Source of the DNA: Viridibacillus sp050278625
GTDB lineage: Bacteria; Bacillota; Bacilli; Bacillales_A; Planococcaceae
Assembly (NCBI RefSeq): GCF_050278625.1
Contig: NZ_JBNNTI010000019.1
Coordinates: 1-64,000, forward strand
Length of the DNA stretch: 64,000 bases
Direction: 5' to 3'
Part shown: piece by piece, positions 24,798-33,416 of the stretch
How positions within the stretch are numbered: the first letter of the stretch is position 1
Layout: the number at the start of each line of letters is the position of its first letter
Notes under the pieces: model-generated
The model's input: the letters and a program-made list of their open reading frames with translations, nothing else
The model's database searches: none
Told to the model about the DNA's origin: nothing
Position numbers and translations under genes: made by a program

Positions 24798-25907
24798 TTA
24801 TTTCACTACATCTGAGTAGTGGCAAAGTTCTTGTATGACAACCTCATCTACATCAATGCCTAATCCTGGACGTTCATTTAAACAAATGAATGGTACATCA
24901 TATTTCAAGTTACCCACATCTTTTGAGAATTTCAATGGTCCTGTTAACTCCACACTTGTCATAATTTCTTTTGAGAAGGCAACATGGAAACCAGCCGCAG
25001 AACCAACTGATGATTCTACCATTGATCCAACCTGACATTCAATCCCTGCCATTTCAGCCATTATTGCTAGTTTCATGGCTGGATAAATACCACCGCATTT
25101 CATCAGTTTTATATTAACTTTATCAGCGGCGCGTTTAGCGATAATTTCACGCATTTCTTTTATCCCATGTAAGCCTTCGTCAATCATTAAAGGTATGTCT
25201 GTTTTACATTTTATTTCTACCATCGCATCTATATCATCCGCAACAACAGGTTGCTCTAACCAATCTAAATCAACGTCACGTAACGCACGTAAACCTCGTA
25301 AAGTTGTGGCACTATTTTTCCACCCTTGATTGACATCTACACGGATTGCGATATCAAAACCAACGCAATCACGAACTGCCTGAATACGTTCTACGTCCTT
25401 CATGACTTCTGTTCCGACCTTCATTTTGAATGAGCGATAGCCTTGTTCCACACGTTCTTGTGCTTCATTTGCCATCTTTTCAGGTGTACCTATACTTAAA
25501 ACATGTGTTATAGGAAACCTTTCATGATAGCGTCCACCAATTAGTTGATAAACCGGTACATTCAATTTTTTACCTGCTATATCGAAACAAGCGATATCAA
25601 TCGCCGCTTTTGCTGCAGGTACTTGATAAACTGCATTATCCATTAATGTGTGAATTTTTTCGAACGCCATTGGATCTTGTCCAATCATTAATGGAGCAAG
25701 TTGGTTTTTTAATACAGCGTAAGTACTTCCCCAAGTCTCCCCTGTTACATGTTCATCAGGTACAGACTCACCGTAACCGACAATGCCTTCATCTGTAGTC
25801 ATCTTCACGATAATAGAGGGCATTGATGGATATGTGTCATAGCTAATAATAAATGGTTCAATTAAAGGTAGTTCGATTGCAAAAATTTCAATTTCAGTAA
25901 TTTTCAT
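24798..25907 (-). CDS. enolase-superfamily amino-acid/dipeptide racemase (MLE subgroup)
   Basis: 369 residues: N-terminal capping domain (1-125) and TIM barrel. The muconate-lactonizing-enzyme subgroup residues are in place. The base is in SFKMKVG (second Lys near 164), the metal ligands are RVDVNQ (near 193), LEQP (near 219) and MIDEG (near 243), and the opposite-face base is IKLMKCGG (near 268). Such enzymes racemize N-acylamino acids (NSAR) or epimerize dipeptides. The co-transcribed GNAT and nearby M20 hydrolase favour N-acylamino-acid racemization. Dipeptide epimerase or hydroxyproline-type chemistry remain possible because the C-terminal specificity motif (SVELTGPLKF) is not diagnostic to me. 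Confidence 0.82.
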   Translation of the reverse strand: MKITEIEIFAIELPLIEPFIISYDTYPSMPSIIVKMTTDEGIVGYGESVPDEHVTGETWGSTYAVLKNQLAPLMIGQDPMAFEKIHTLMDNAVYQVPAAKAAIDIACFDIAGKKLNVPVYQLIGGRYHERFPITHVLSIGTPEKMANEAQERVEQGYRSFKMKVGTEVMKDVERIQAVRDCVGFDIAIRVDVNQGWKNSATTLRGLRALRDVDLDWLEQPVVADDIDAMVEIKCKTDIPLMIDEGLHGIKEMREIIAKRAADKVNIKLMKCGGIYPAMKLAIMAEMAGIECQVGSMVESSVGSAAGFHVAFSKEIMTSVELTGPLKFSKDVGNLKYDVPFICLNERPGLGIDVDEVVIQELCHYSDVVK

Positions 25908-25949
25908 TTACATTCACTCTTTTCTTTTTAATTACAAGCTGTTATAGTT

Positions 25950-25968
25950 GTCGTTAAATAGTCGTTAA
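25950..25968. promoter_or_regulatory. direct-repeat operator candidate between racemase and regulator
   Basis: GTCGTTAA occurs at 25950-25957 and 25961-25968, one helical turn apart, in the 95-base divergent promoter region. It is a candidate site for the adjacent regulator. Confidence 0.4.
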
Positions 25969-26002
25969 TTGATAAAAAAATATAACAAAGGAGCCATATT
26001 CT

Positions 26003-27247
26003 ATGTCGACAAAAATAGCAGTCATTTGTTCAAAGGCATTTATGAATCGTCTCAATATTATCTCACATGAAATGCCACATATACAATTAGATTTTTATAT
26101 TTACAATTCACCAGAAGAAGCACCTAACTTAATGAAACAAGTGAAACCTTGCGATGTATTATTGTTGGCAGGTACATTGCCTTATTTGTATGCTAAACAT
26201 TTATTACAACAATGGCCAATACCTTGGACATATATAAAACAAGATGAAACGATGATATCAACAACTATTCTTTCAGCTATTTCAAAACATGATGTCACAA
26301 TTGATCGACTTTCTATTGATGTAATGAGCTCTACTTTTATACAGAATGTCTTACAAGATATCCAGTATGACGGACCATTACCATTTGTGCAAGAAATTGA
26401 ATTAACAACACCCACTAAGCAATTACTTACAAATCATATCGCCCTTTGGCAGACAAAACAAATTGATTTAGTCATAACTAGTATACACGCTATTTATGAT
26501 GAATTAATGGTTTTAGGCGTTCCTGTAATACGTATGCTTGATCCAAAAAGTTCAATTATTCATCATCTAAACGAATCTATATCTTTATCACAATTAACAA
26601 AACTTGAATCTGCAAAAGCCGTTGCCGGGATTATAGAATTCCATGAAGCTTCATACAATCCATTACAAACTGTTGAACAATTAACTACTATTATCCATGC
26701 TTCGTATCAACAGGTAGACGCTTGCCGGTTTGAAATATTCACAACCTATGGACACTTACAAAATGCACTTACCCAAAACAAACTGGAGTCTTTCTTTACT
26801 GCTCCAGAGAAGTTTGCGAAGCTCGTCTTTGGTTACGGTGAATCTATTTTAGAAGCACAAAGAAATGCCCAGCAGGCGTTACAATATGCATCACCTAATA
26901 CTATTTATATATTAACTGAAAACAAAGAACTACAAGGACCGTTCCCTAATTCAACCACAACACTATCATTACAAGCTAAAGACCCTTATATCGTCCTTAT
27001 GGCAAAGGAAACAAAACTTAGCCCTCTTAACATCTCGAAAATTATGACCTTTAGTAAATCAAGACAGTCGTTACAATTTACAGCTCAGGATTTATCTGAA
27101 CATTTACAAGTAACACGACGAACAACAGAGCGAATCTTAAAAAAACTTGTTGAACATAACTACGCTAAAATTATTGGAGAAGAAATGACATATCAGCAAG
27201 GTCGACCACGTAGTTTATATGAGCTAAATTTCTCCACATATCATTAA
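26003..27247 (+). CDS. PrpR_N-like sensor plus winged-helix transcriptional regulator
   Basis: 414 residues. The N-terminal about 190 residues look like a PrpR_N/periplasmic-binding-type sensor, beginning TKIAVICSKAFMNRLNIIS with PCDVLLLAGTLPYLYAKHLL and DLVITSIHAIYDELMVLGVPVIRM. A middle segment (residues 270-345) contains FGYGESILEAQRNAQQALQYA, like a degenerate GGDEF-type dimerization domain. The C-terminus (350-414) is a winged helix (FTAQDLSEHLQVTRRTTERIL, then the wing GEEMTYQQGRPRSLYEL). It is divergent from the racemase-GNAT operon and probably senses its substrate. AAAGGAG precedes the ATG. Confidence 0.72.
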   Translation: MSTKIAVICSKAFMNRLNIISHEMPHIQLDFYIYNSPEEAPNLMKQVKPCDVLLLAGTLPYLYAKHLLQQWPIPWTYIKQDETMISTTILSAISKHDVTIDRLSIDVMSSTFIQNVLQDIQYDGPLPFVQEIELTTPTKQLLTNHIALWQTKQIDLVITSIHAIYDELMVLGVPVIRMLDPKSSIIHHLNESISLSQLTKLESAKAVAGIIEFHEASYNPLQTVEQLTTIIHASYQQVDACRFEIFTTYGHLQNALTQNKLESFFTAPEKFAKLVFGYGESILEAQRNAQQALQYASPNTIYILTENKELQGPFPNSTTTLSLQAKDPYIVLMAKETKLSPLNISKIMTFSKSRQSLQFTAQDLSEHLQVTRRTTERILKKLVEHNYAKIIGEEMTYQQGRPRSLYELNFSTYH

Positions 27248-27286
27248 AAAAAGCCTTCTAGACATCCAAAATTCTAGAAGGCTTTT
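27247..27286. terminator. bidirectional terminator
   Basis: AAAAGCCTTCTAGA (27248-27261) pairs with TCTAGAAGGCTTTT (27273-27286). It serves the convergent regulator and nhaC genes. Confidence 0.9.
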
Positions 27287-27291
27287 GCCTA

Positions 27292-28743
27292 TTAATCTAG
27301 TGCAGGTACACTATTTATCTCTTCTTCCTCTATTAACTTTGCTTCATTACTCTTATTTAATGCCTGTTCTTCCGGCGTTAATTTAACGATTGAAAACCCA
27401 ATATACCCATAAATAATTGAGAGAATTGGTACTGTAAAATTCAATATCGCATACGGAGCGTACTCTAAAGCGCTTACACCAAGTGTCGCTAGTATAAATA
27501 CACCGCATGTATTCCATGGGAAGAATACCGAAGTTAATGTACCGCCATCTTCTAAAGTACGTGATAAGTTTTTAGAGTGCAATCCTCTATCTTTATAAAC
27601 TTTAACGAACATACGAGAAGGTACAACAATCGATATATATTGCTCAGAACATGTTGCATTCGTTGTAATACAAGAGGCAATAGTTGCAGCTACCAAGCTA
27701 CCCGTTGATTTTGCTGCTTTTACAATAATATTCATCATTGATTGAAGCATACCCGAATACTCCAATACACCGCCAAAAGTCATCGCAACTAAAGTCATTG
27801 AGACAGTGAACATCATTGAATCTAAACCACCACGATTAAACAATTCATAGACCATTTCATTGTCAGTTTCTAGTTTAAATCCTTCTTGCAAAGCATTCAC
27901 TGCATCTGCTGGTGCTCCGCCCTGCACGAAAATTTGAGCGATAAACCCTAGTAATATCCCAACAATTAAAGCAGGGATAGCTGGTACTTTTTTCGCTACT
28001 AATGCTATAACAATAACCGGTACTAATAGTAACCAGGGAGTAATGACAAAGCTTTCTTGTAAAACACTTAATGTTCCTTCAATTTTTTCCATATTCATTG
28101 AAGATGATGCAAATCGACGACCTAGAATGCCAAAAACAACTAACGAAATAATTAATGCAGGAATTGTTGTATAAAACATATGCTTAATATGATCAAACAA
28201 ATTTGTTTCTGTTAAACCTGCAGCTAAGTTCGTAGTATCAGAAAGCGGAGACATTTTATCACCAAAATAAGCGCCAGAAATAACTGCGCCCGCAATCATT
28301 GGAGCAGGAATCCCCATACTCAAACCAATACCCATGCCAGCTACACCAATTGTAGCCATTGTCGACCATGAACTACCTATAGCCAGTGATACAATTGAAC
28401 AGATAATCAAAATCGTTACTAAAAACCATGCTGGTGAAATAATTTTCAAACCGTAGAAAATCATCGTTGCTACGACTCCGCCACCAATCCAGGCACCGAT
28501 CGTTAATCCGACTAACATAATTATTACAATTGCTGGTAATGCAAGACGTATCCCCTTATACATCATGCCTTCAATTTCTATCCATTTATAACCATGCTTC
28601 CATGTAATAATCGAAGCTACAATTGTCCCCACAATTAACGGCACATGTGGACTTTGTTTTAACATAACAACGGTTACTAACATCGTAATAATCATAATCA
28701 AAAATGTTAAACCAGCCCAGCCTGCACTAATCTCCTTTTTCAT
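27292..28743 (-). CDS. nhaC: NhaC-family Na+/H+ antiporter
   Basis: 483 residues with about twelve hydrophobic helices. Family signatures include ISGAYFGDKMSPLSDTTNLAAG (near 155), IASCITTNATCSEQYIS and FFPWNTCGVFILATLGV. NhaC proteins exchange Na+ for H+, and some relatives (MleN-like) exchange organic acids. Here it sits among amino-acid racemization and deacylation genes, so an organic solute coupled to Na+/H+ is possible. A perfect cre site lies 106 bases upstream. It is convergent with the regulator gene across a shared terminator. Confidence 0.87.
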   Translation of the reverse strand: MKKEISAGWAGLTFLIMIITMLVTVVMLKQSPHVPLIVGTIVASIITWKHGYKWIEIEGMMYKGIRLALPAIVIIMLVGLTIGAWIGGGVVATMIFYGLKIISPAWFLVTILIICSIVSLAIGSSWSTMATIGVAGMGIGLSMGIPAPMIAGAVISGAYFGDKMSPLSDTTNLAAGLTETNLFDHIKHMFYTTIPALIISLVVFGILGRRFASSSMNMEKIEGTLSVLQESFVITPWLLLVPVIVIALVAKKVPAIPALIVGILLGFIAQIFVQGGAPADAVNALQEGFKLETDNEMVYELFNRGGLDSMMFTVSMTLVAMTFGGVLEYSGMLQSMMNIIVKAAKSTGSLVAATIASCITTNATCSEQYISIVVPSRMFVKVYKDRGLHSKNLSRTLEDGGTLTSVFFPWNTCGVFILATLGVSALEYAPYAILNFTVPILSIIYGYIGFSIVKLTPEEQALNKSNEAKLIEEEEINSVPALD

Positions 28744-28848
28744 TCCCCAAAACCCCTTTGTGAAAATATGAATTTTTTAGAATAGTCTATAAATAAACAC
28801 TATTATAATAATAGTAATAGCCACTTCTTTTTGAGTCAAACCTTTTTT

Positions 28849-28862
28849 TGAAAGCGCTAGCA
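28849..28862. promoter_or_regulatory. cre (CcpA) site upstream of nhaC
   Basis: TGAAAGCGCTAGCA, flanked by T and T, matches the consensus WTGNAANCGNWNNCW at every defined position. It lies between the M20 gene terminator and nhaC. Confidence 0.75.
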
Positions 28863-28913
28863 TTTCCTGCACATAAACTAGCAAAATTCACCTAACTAAT
28901 ATTCCTAAAAAAT

Positions 28914-28951
28914 AAAGAACCTATGCAAAGATTTCCTTCGCATAGGTTCTT
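28914..28951 (-). terminator. terminator of the M20 hydrolase
   Basis: AAGAACCTATGC pairs with GCATAGGTTCTT around a 13-base loop. Confidence 0.85.
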
Positions 28952-28954
28952 AAA

Positions 28955-30055
28955 TTATTTCACTAGAGTTTTTGAAAGTACTTTCGCTAATACTTTGGCA
29001 GCGTCTAGTAATGACTCTTTTTCGAAAGTCATTTTAGGATGATGTAATCCTGGTGCTAAATTAGCGCCAATACCGAGCATTGTCGCTTTCAATTCCGGCT
29101 TCAGAACCGTATAAAAATGGAAATCATCACTACCAGGAGTTATGACTGGTGGCGCTAAATGTTCTTTACCTAGCACTTCAATAATAGCTTCTTGTGCAAT
29201 TTTCGCAGCCTCCAAAGATACTTCTGCACCTGGTGTTAAATCCACCCAGTTCCAAGTAATATCTACATTAAATTGTTGCTTGATTGCTTCTAATCCATGT
29301 TCAACATGTGATTGTATCTCTTTTAATACAACGTTTTTCTGTGCACGTACATCCATAGTGAAATTTGCGCCACCTGGAATAATGTTGATACTTCCACCAT
29401 CTGCTACAATTTTCGTAAGTTTTGCTGAGTGTGGTTCAAACGGCGATATATATATACTCTTCACCATTTGTTGAATAGCTACTACAACATCAATAGCATT
29501 TTGACCTTGATGTGGTCTTGCACCATGAGCATCTGTTCCATGAATTCTACCCTCTAAAAATACAGCCGCGCCGTGGTGAATAGCCGGAGATACTTGCCCT
29601 AATTTAAGTTCTTCAAAAGGACGTAAATGCACACCAAATAAATGGGTTACATCTTCTACCGCTCCTCTATCAAAAGCAGCAACAGCACCGTTTCCTTTTT
29701 CTTCAGCAGGTTGGAATATAAAACGAATACGGTGATTTAAAGCTTGCTCTTTCAAATTTAGTAGCGCACCTAACACCATCGATATATTGGCGTCATGGCC
29801 ACATGAATGGTTTGCACGCCATTCACCATCAACTTCTTGCCATAAAGCATCAATATCTGCACGTACTGCTACAATTTCTTCCCCTTCACCAATTTCCGCT
29901 AATAAACCAGGTACATCACCTAAAAGTCTATAGGAAACGTTCAACTCTTCTAAAATAGAAGCAATTTTTTTTGTTGTTTCATGTTCTTCCCAGCTTATTT
30001 CAGGATTGGCATGAAAATATTCAAACCAAATTACTATTTGTTCATCAATTGTCAT
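28955..30055 (-). CDS. M20 family amidohydrolase (N-acyl-amino-acid hydrolase type)
   Basis: 366 residues of the M20D group. Metal-site motifs are ADIDALW (near 70), NHSCGHDANISMVLGAL with the ligand His/Cys (near 87-92), FQPAEEKGNGA with the catalytic Glu (near 120), HLRP and PGSDDFHFYT near the end. The M20 dimerization domain follows GTDAHGARPHQGQNAIDV. These enzymes remove acyl groups from N-acyl-L-amino acids. I start at ATG 30053-30055, six bases after GGGGTG. With the racemase and GNAT nearby it would complete a D-to-L conversion route; indole-acetyl-amino-acid or peptide hydrolysis are alternatives. Confidence 0.85.
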   Translation of the reverse strand: MTIDEQIVIWFEYFHANPEISWEEHETTKKIASILEELNVSYRLLGDVPGLLAEIGEGEEIVAVRADIDALWQEVDGEWRANHSCGHDANISMVLGALLNLKEQALNHRIRFIFQPAEEKGNGAVAAFDRGAVEDVTHLFGVHLRPFEELKLGQVSPAIHHGAAVFLEGRIHGTDAHGARPHQGQNAIDVVVAIQQMVKSIYISPFEPHSAKLTKIVADGGSINIIPGGANFTMDVRAQKNVVLKEIQSHVEHGLEAIKQQFNVDITWNWVDLTPGAEVSLEAAKIAQEAIIEVLGKEHLAPPVITPGSDDFHFYTVLKPELKATMLGIGANLAPGLHHPKMTFEKESLLDAAKVLAKVLSKTLVK

Positions 30056-30245
30056 GTTAAACACCCCATCTGAATCACATCATACTGCAAAAAAGCATAG
30101 ATTTCCATCCAAGCTTTTCAGTTCTATTATTATTTCCAGTTAAAATTTTGATAGAAAATGAATTAAAGTTTAAAGGGTTTAATACCGTTTGTGGAGCTAA
30201 TAAGATAGACTCGTAAAATTATGAATATCAAGTCCCTTCTCATTA
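30056..30245. other. intergenic region
   Basis: A+T-rich; nothing recognised except sequence that should hold the M20 promoter. Confidence 0.4.
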
Positions 30246-30275
30246 CAAAAAAAACAGCCTTTAAATGCGGCTGTT
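30246..30275 (-). terminator. terminator of the 44-codon gene
   Basis: AACAGCC (30253-30259) and GGCTGTT (30269-30275) form the stem, with a run of eight Ts on the minus strand. Confidence 0.85.
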
Positions 30276-30281
30276 CAATAC

Positions 30282-30416
30282 CTATAATTCAGTGAAAAAA
30301 CCTTCAGGATATTGCTCAAGATCATTCTCAGGGCAAATCTCTTCATGTTTTTCTTCTTTTCTTTGAACCTCAAAATCCTGATCTACCAAGTACGTTTCAA
30401 ATCTAGAAGCTTTCAT
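30282..30416 (-). CDS. 44-residue small protein of unknown function
   Basis: An ATG (30414-30416) with GGGGGGG six bases upstream opens 44 codons. The sequence runs MKASRFETYLVDQDF..., then a Lys/Glu-rich helix (EVQRKEEKHEEI), then CPENDLEQYPEGFFTEL. A strong terminator begins just after the stop, which supports a real transcript. The protein is acidic, with one Cys and no membrane segment. I do not recognise a family. Confidence 0.6.
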   Translation of the reverse strand: MKASRFETYLVDQDFEVQRKEEKHEEICPENDLEQYPEGFFTEL

Positions 30417-30596
30417 TAGCATCCCCCCCTTTATAAAATAATTTTTATGGTTTTTTTATATTACAATTTTCTCCACACAAAATCAAGCGTTATAACCTAA
30501 TTAATTTAAATTTTCTGTCAATTGATAAATATGAATCCAAATCCAACAATTTACAGTATAATAATGTAAACATTATACACCCAAAGGAGATTTCTC

Positions 30597-30886
30597 ATGA
30601 GCCCTTTTATAGTACCCATTTTCGCATTACTAATTCCAATTGTTGCTATTTCATCGAAAGCTTTCAACGATCGCTTGAGAATAAAACACAGTATACTCCA
30701 AGATGAAATTGAGCTTGAAAAACTTAAACAACAAAGTTTCATAGCTGAAACAGAAAAACTCCGTTTAGAAATTGACAAGTTCGTTCATCATCTTCACTAT
30801 CCAAAGATGCATTATTAGAATTTAAACCTATCCAACCAGACTTAACTATAGAACCTACGCCAATCTCATTTAAAGAAACAAAATAA
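30597..30886 (+). pseudogene. small membrane-anchored coiled-coil protein with probable frameshift
   Basis: From the ATG at 30597 (AAAGGAG upstream) the frame encodes an N-terminal helix FIVPIFALLIPIVAI and a coiled coil (RIKHSILQDEIELEKLKQQS...EKLRLEIDK), stopping after 73 codons at 30818. From 30779 the -1 frame continues sensibly as SSSSLSKDALLEFKPIQPDL then TIEPTPISFKETK to TAA at 30884-30886, directly before a terminator. The most economical reading is a protein of about 96 residues with a one-base shift near 30778. A true 73-residue product is the alternative (CDS 30597-30818). Confidence 0.5.
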
Positions 30887-30920
30887 AATCACGGTCGCTC
30901 TAAGAGTGACCGTGATTTTT
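30886..30920. terminator. bidirectional terminator
   Basis: AAAATCACGGTC pairs with GACCGTGATTTT, with inner CTCT/AGAG. It overlaps the last codons of the convergent permease gene. Confidence 0.85.
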
Positions 30921-32540
30921 CTTTTCTCCGAAAACAATAAGCCATCCAATAACAACTGCAATTATTAGTATCAGCATATATATCAATTTAGCATATGGAA
31001 CCATAGCGATTAAATAATGGACTAAAGCAAATGCACCAATGACAAACATTGCAACAAAAATTTTCAATGTATTATTATCTTGAGTTGACTCATGTGAATT
31101 TGAAAATGGATAGATTTCTCCATTCAAAAGTACATATGAAAGCAATGTCATCATAATCGCAACTAATAAAATAATGATTAAATCTGGAATTATAGCCCAT
31201 GAAAACATGGCAATAAATACAATGCTTAAGATGGAGAATGTCGGAAAGAACAGCTTTATGATTGCTGCCTTTAGTGTACTACTATAAAACATTTTCGCAT
31301 TGCTAACTGGCGCTGCTCTAAAAATCCAACTACCTTTATATGACCCCGAAAACTTCAATAAATGGACAACAGTCGGAATCATGAGCGCGCTAAAATACAA
31401 AGGGTACACATTTTCGTTTGCCATGGCTTCTTTTAAAGAATAGATTCGTACTTCATTAAAAAACATGACAAATGGAAAAACAATAGCAAAACCTATTTGT
31501 GGATATGCCTTTAATTTAAATTCTCGTTCCTGTCGAATCATTAGTGATGCAAATCGATAAAAGGTACGTTCCTGAGAATTACGGCATAAAATCTTCGAAG
31601 TCCATTCCTCAAATTTGTGGGACTTACCTTTTGTACGTACAGAATCACTTAACAATTTTGAGAGGCTTCGCTCAAATACTGGCATCAATTTAATATAGAA
31701 CCGCAACATCAACAAAGGAATAACAATACCACATGCCATCAATATAAGCATATTTATCGAGTAATCTTGATTTAGTAATACTTCAAAGAAAGCACTATAC
31801 CAAAGAGGGGGTAAAAAAATATGCCACCAAGTAAACGTATACTGCAAGTTTAATTGAGTTAACTCAAATGAATGCGCCATTACTTGATAACTAAACATAA
31901 CTGCAACAGCTAAAAAAATTTGCACATAATTGATAAGATCCTTCAGTTTTTCACCACTAAAGAAACGCAGGATAAATAAATATGTAAAAGCAGTAATGAC
32001 AACGATAAAACAACTAACAAAAACTATACTAACGATGAAAATGAAACCGTAAAAAAGTCCAAATCTATATATACCAACAGCAAGTGGAGCAATGACAAAT
32101 GCACCTTCAAGTAACGCTAAATAAATCACAATGTGCATTATTTTAGCTGCATTCAAGGTACGATTACTGACTGGTTTTGGTTGTAATATATTTTTGTCAC
32201 GCACATCTAACAGCACCGCTGAAAAATCAGACACCATCGTCGTAATTGTTATAAACATTAGCATAGTAAATACTATACTCGATGCGAACATATATTGATT
32301 TTTCAAAAATAAAAACGGGGTTAACAATAAAAGACCATAGAAAAGATAAACCCAGAGTGATTTAATAAATTGATTGCCTTCTTTTTTCTGCTTTTGTCCA
32401 TTGAAAATAGCAGGTATTCGACGACCATCCATCGTCAGTTTCAATTGGATAAGTTTCCTCATAATAGGATAATCGATATCAAATTTCTCAAAAACAACCC
32501 GGAATACATCGAGTACCTTTAACGATTTAAAATCATTCAT
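30900..32540 (-). CDS. ABC transporter permease of an ABC-2-like exporter
   Basis: 546 residues with about twelve hydrophobic helices in two halves (helices near 65-110, 135-215, 265-290, then 350-545), separated by a hydrophilic segment containing SDSVRTKGKSHKFEEWTSKI. No substrate-binding protein is encoded nearby, so export is likely. Its ATG overlaps the end of the ATPase gene by eight bases, indicating translational coupling. The ATPase-permease arrangement resembles Bacillus YthPQ/EcsAB-type systems, but I do not see a feature that identifies the substrate. Confidence 0.75.
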   Translation of the reverse strand: MNDFKSLKVLDVFRVVFEKFDIDYPIMRKLIQLKLTMDGRRIPAIFNGQKQKKEGNQFIKSLWVYLFYGLLLLTPFLFLKNQYMFASSIVFTMLMFITITTMVSDFSAVLLDVRDKNILQPKPVSNRTLNAAKIMHIVIYLALLEGAFVIAPLAVGIYRFGLFYGFIFIVSIVFVSCFIVVITAFTYLFILRFFSGEKLKDLINYVQIFLAVAVMFSYQVMAHSFELTQLNLQYTFTWWHIFLPPLWYSAFFEVLLNQDYSINMLILMACGIVIPLLMLRFYIKLMPVFERSLSKLLSDSVRTKGKSHKFEEWTSKILCRNSQERTFYRFASLMIRQEREFKLKAYPQIGFAIVFPFVMFFNEVRIYSLKEAMANENVYPLYFSALMIPTVVHLLKFSGSYKGSWIFRAAPVSNAKMFYSSTLKAAIIKLFFPTFSILSIVFIAMFSWAIIPDLIIILLVAIMMTLLSYVLLNGEIYPFSNSHESTQDNNTLKIFVAMFVIGAFALVHYLIAMVPYAKLIYMLILIIAVVIGWLIVFGEKKNHGHS

Positions 32541-33330
32541 ATACTCGACCTTCTTTCACAATCTCGACAAAACGCTCAGCAATCTCAACCTGTTGATTAA
32601 ATCCTGTCATCTGATTGAATATTTCCTCTAGTGTCCCCTCCTTGCCTTGCTGTTGTAACTCTTCGAAACTACCATCTGCTACTACTAAACCATTAACTAA
32701 AAGTACAATTCGATCACTAATCTTCTCAACAACTTCCATGATATGAGAAGAATAAAAAACAGTCTTCCCCTCCTCAGCAAGTTTTGCTAAAATTTCTTTC
32801 ACAACGAGTACACTATTTGCATCTAACCCACTCAAAGGTTCATCATAAAACAGTAAATCTGGGTTATGCAATACGCTCGAAATGATCAGTACCTTCTGAC
32901 GCATCCCCTTTGAAAAAGAGGTTAGGCGTTGATGAAAGGCATTCTCTAAGCCAAATTGAAACATCAACTCATAAGCCTTTTTCTCTGCATCCTCACGTCC
33001 TAACCCATACATTTCCCCAGTAAATATCAAATACTCTGCTGCCGTTAAATGATCATATAGCTCTGCAGTTTCGGGTACATAACCAATACGTTTTTTATAT
33101 GTATAATCTACATCAGCAATATCCTTACCGAAAATTTCAATTTTTCCTGTATAGCCTTCAATTAGTCCAAGCATTAATTTTACCGTCGTACTTTTACCAG
33201 CACCATTTGGCCCTATATAACCTATAATCTGTCCCTTACCTACTTCTAAATTAATACCATTTAAGACTTTTTTAGTACCAAAAGTCATCTCAACATTTTG
33301 TAATCGTAAAATGGGTTCACCTATCAACAA
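32533..33330 (-). CDS. ABC transporter ATP-binding protein
   Basis: 265 residues of the ABC-2 exporter ATPase type. Motifs: Walker A GPNGAGKSTTVKLML (near 38), Q-loop IGYVPETAELYDHLT, signature FSKGMRQKVLIISSVL, Walker B LLFYDEPLSGLD, H-loop VFYSSHIMEVVEKISDRI. The start is uncertain: TTG at 33330 or 33327, both just after AAAGGAG. The GTG at 33336 overlaps that site. It is followed with an eight-base overlap by the 12-helix permease. mprF lies upstream on the same strand, separated by a terminator. Confidence 0.85.
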   Translation of the reverse strand: MLIGEPILRLQNVEMTFGTKKVLNGINLEVGKGQIIGYIGPNGAGKSTTVKLMLGLIEGYTGKIEIFGKDIADVDYTYKKRIGYVPETAELYDHLTAAEYLIFTGEMYGLGREDAEKKAYELMFQFGLENAFHQRLTSFSKGMRQKVLIISSVLHNPDLLFYDEPLSGLDANSVLVVKEILAKLAEEGKTVFYSSHIMEVVEKISDRIVLLVNGLVVADGSFEELQQQGKEGTLEEIFNQMTGFNQQVEIAERFVEIVKEGRVYE

Positions 33331-33373
33331 AACCACTCCTTTATAAGAATTTTTGCTTTTCTATAATTAAAAT

Positions 33374-33407
33374 AAACCTTAGAATCGTATAAATGACTCT
33401 AAGGTTT
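33374..33407 (-). terminator. terminator of mprF
   Basis: AAACCTTAGA and TCTAAGGTTT form the stem with a 14-base loop. Confidence 0.8.
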
Positions 33408-33416
33408 TATAGTTCT

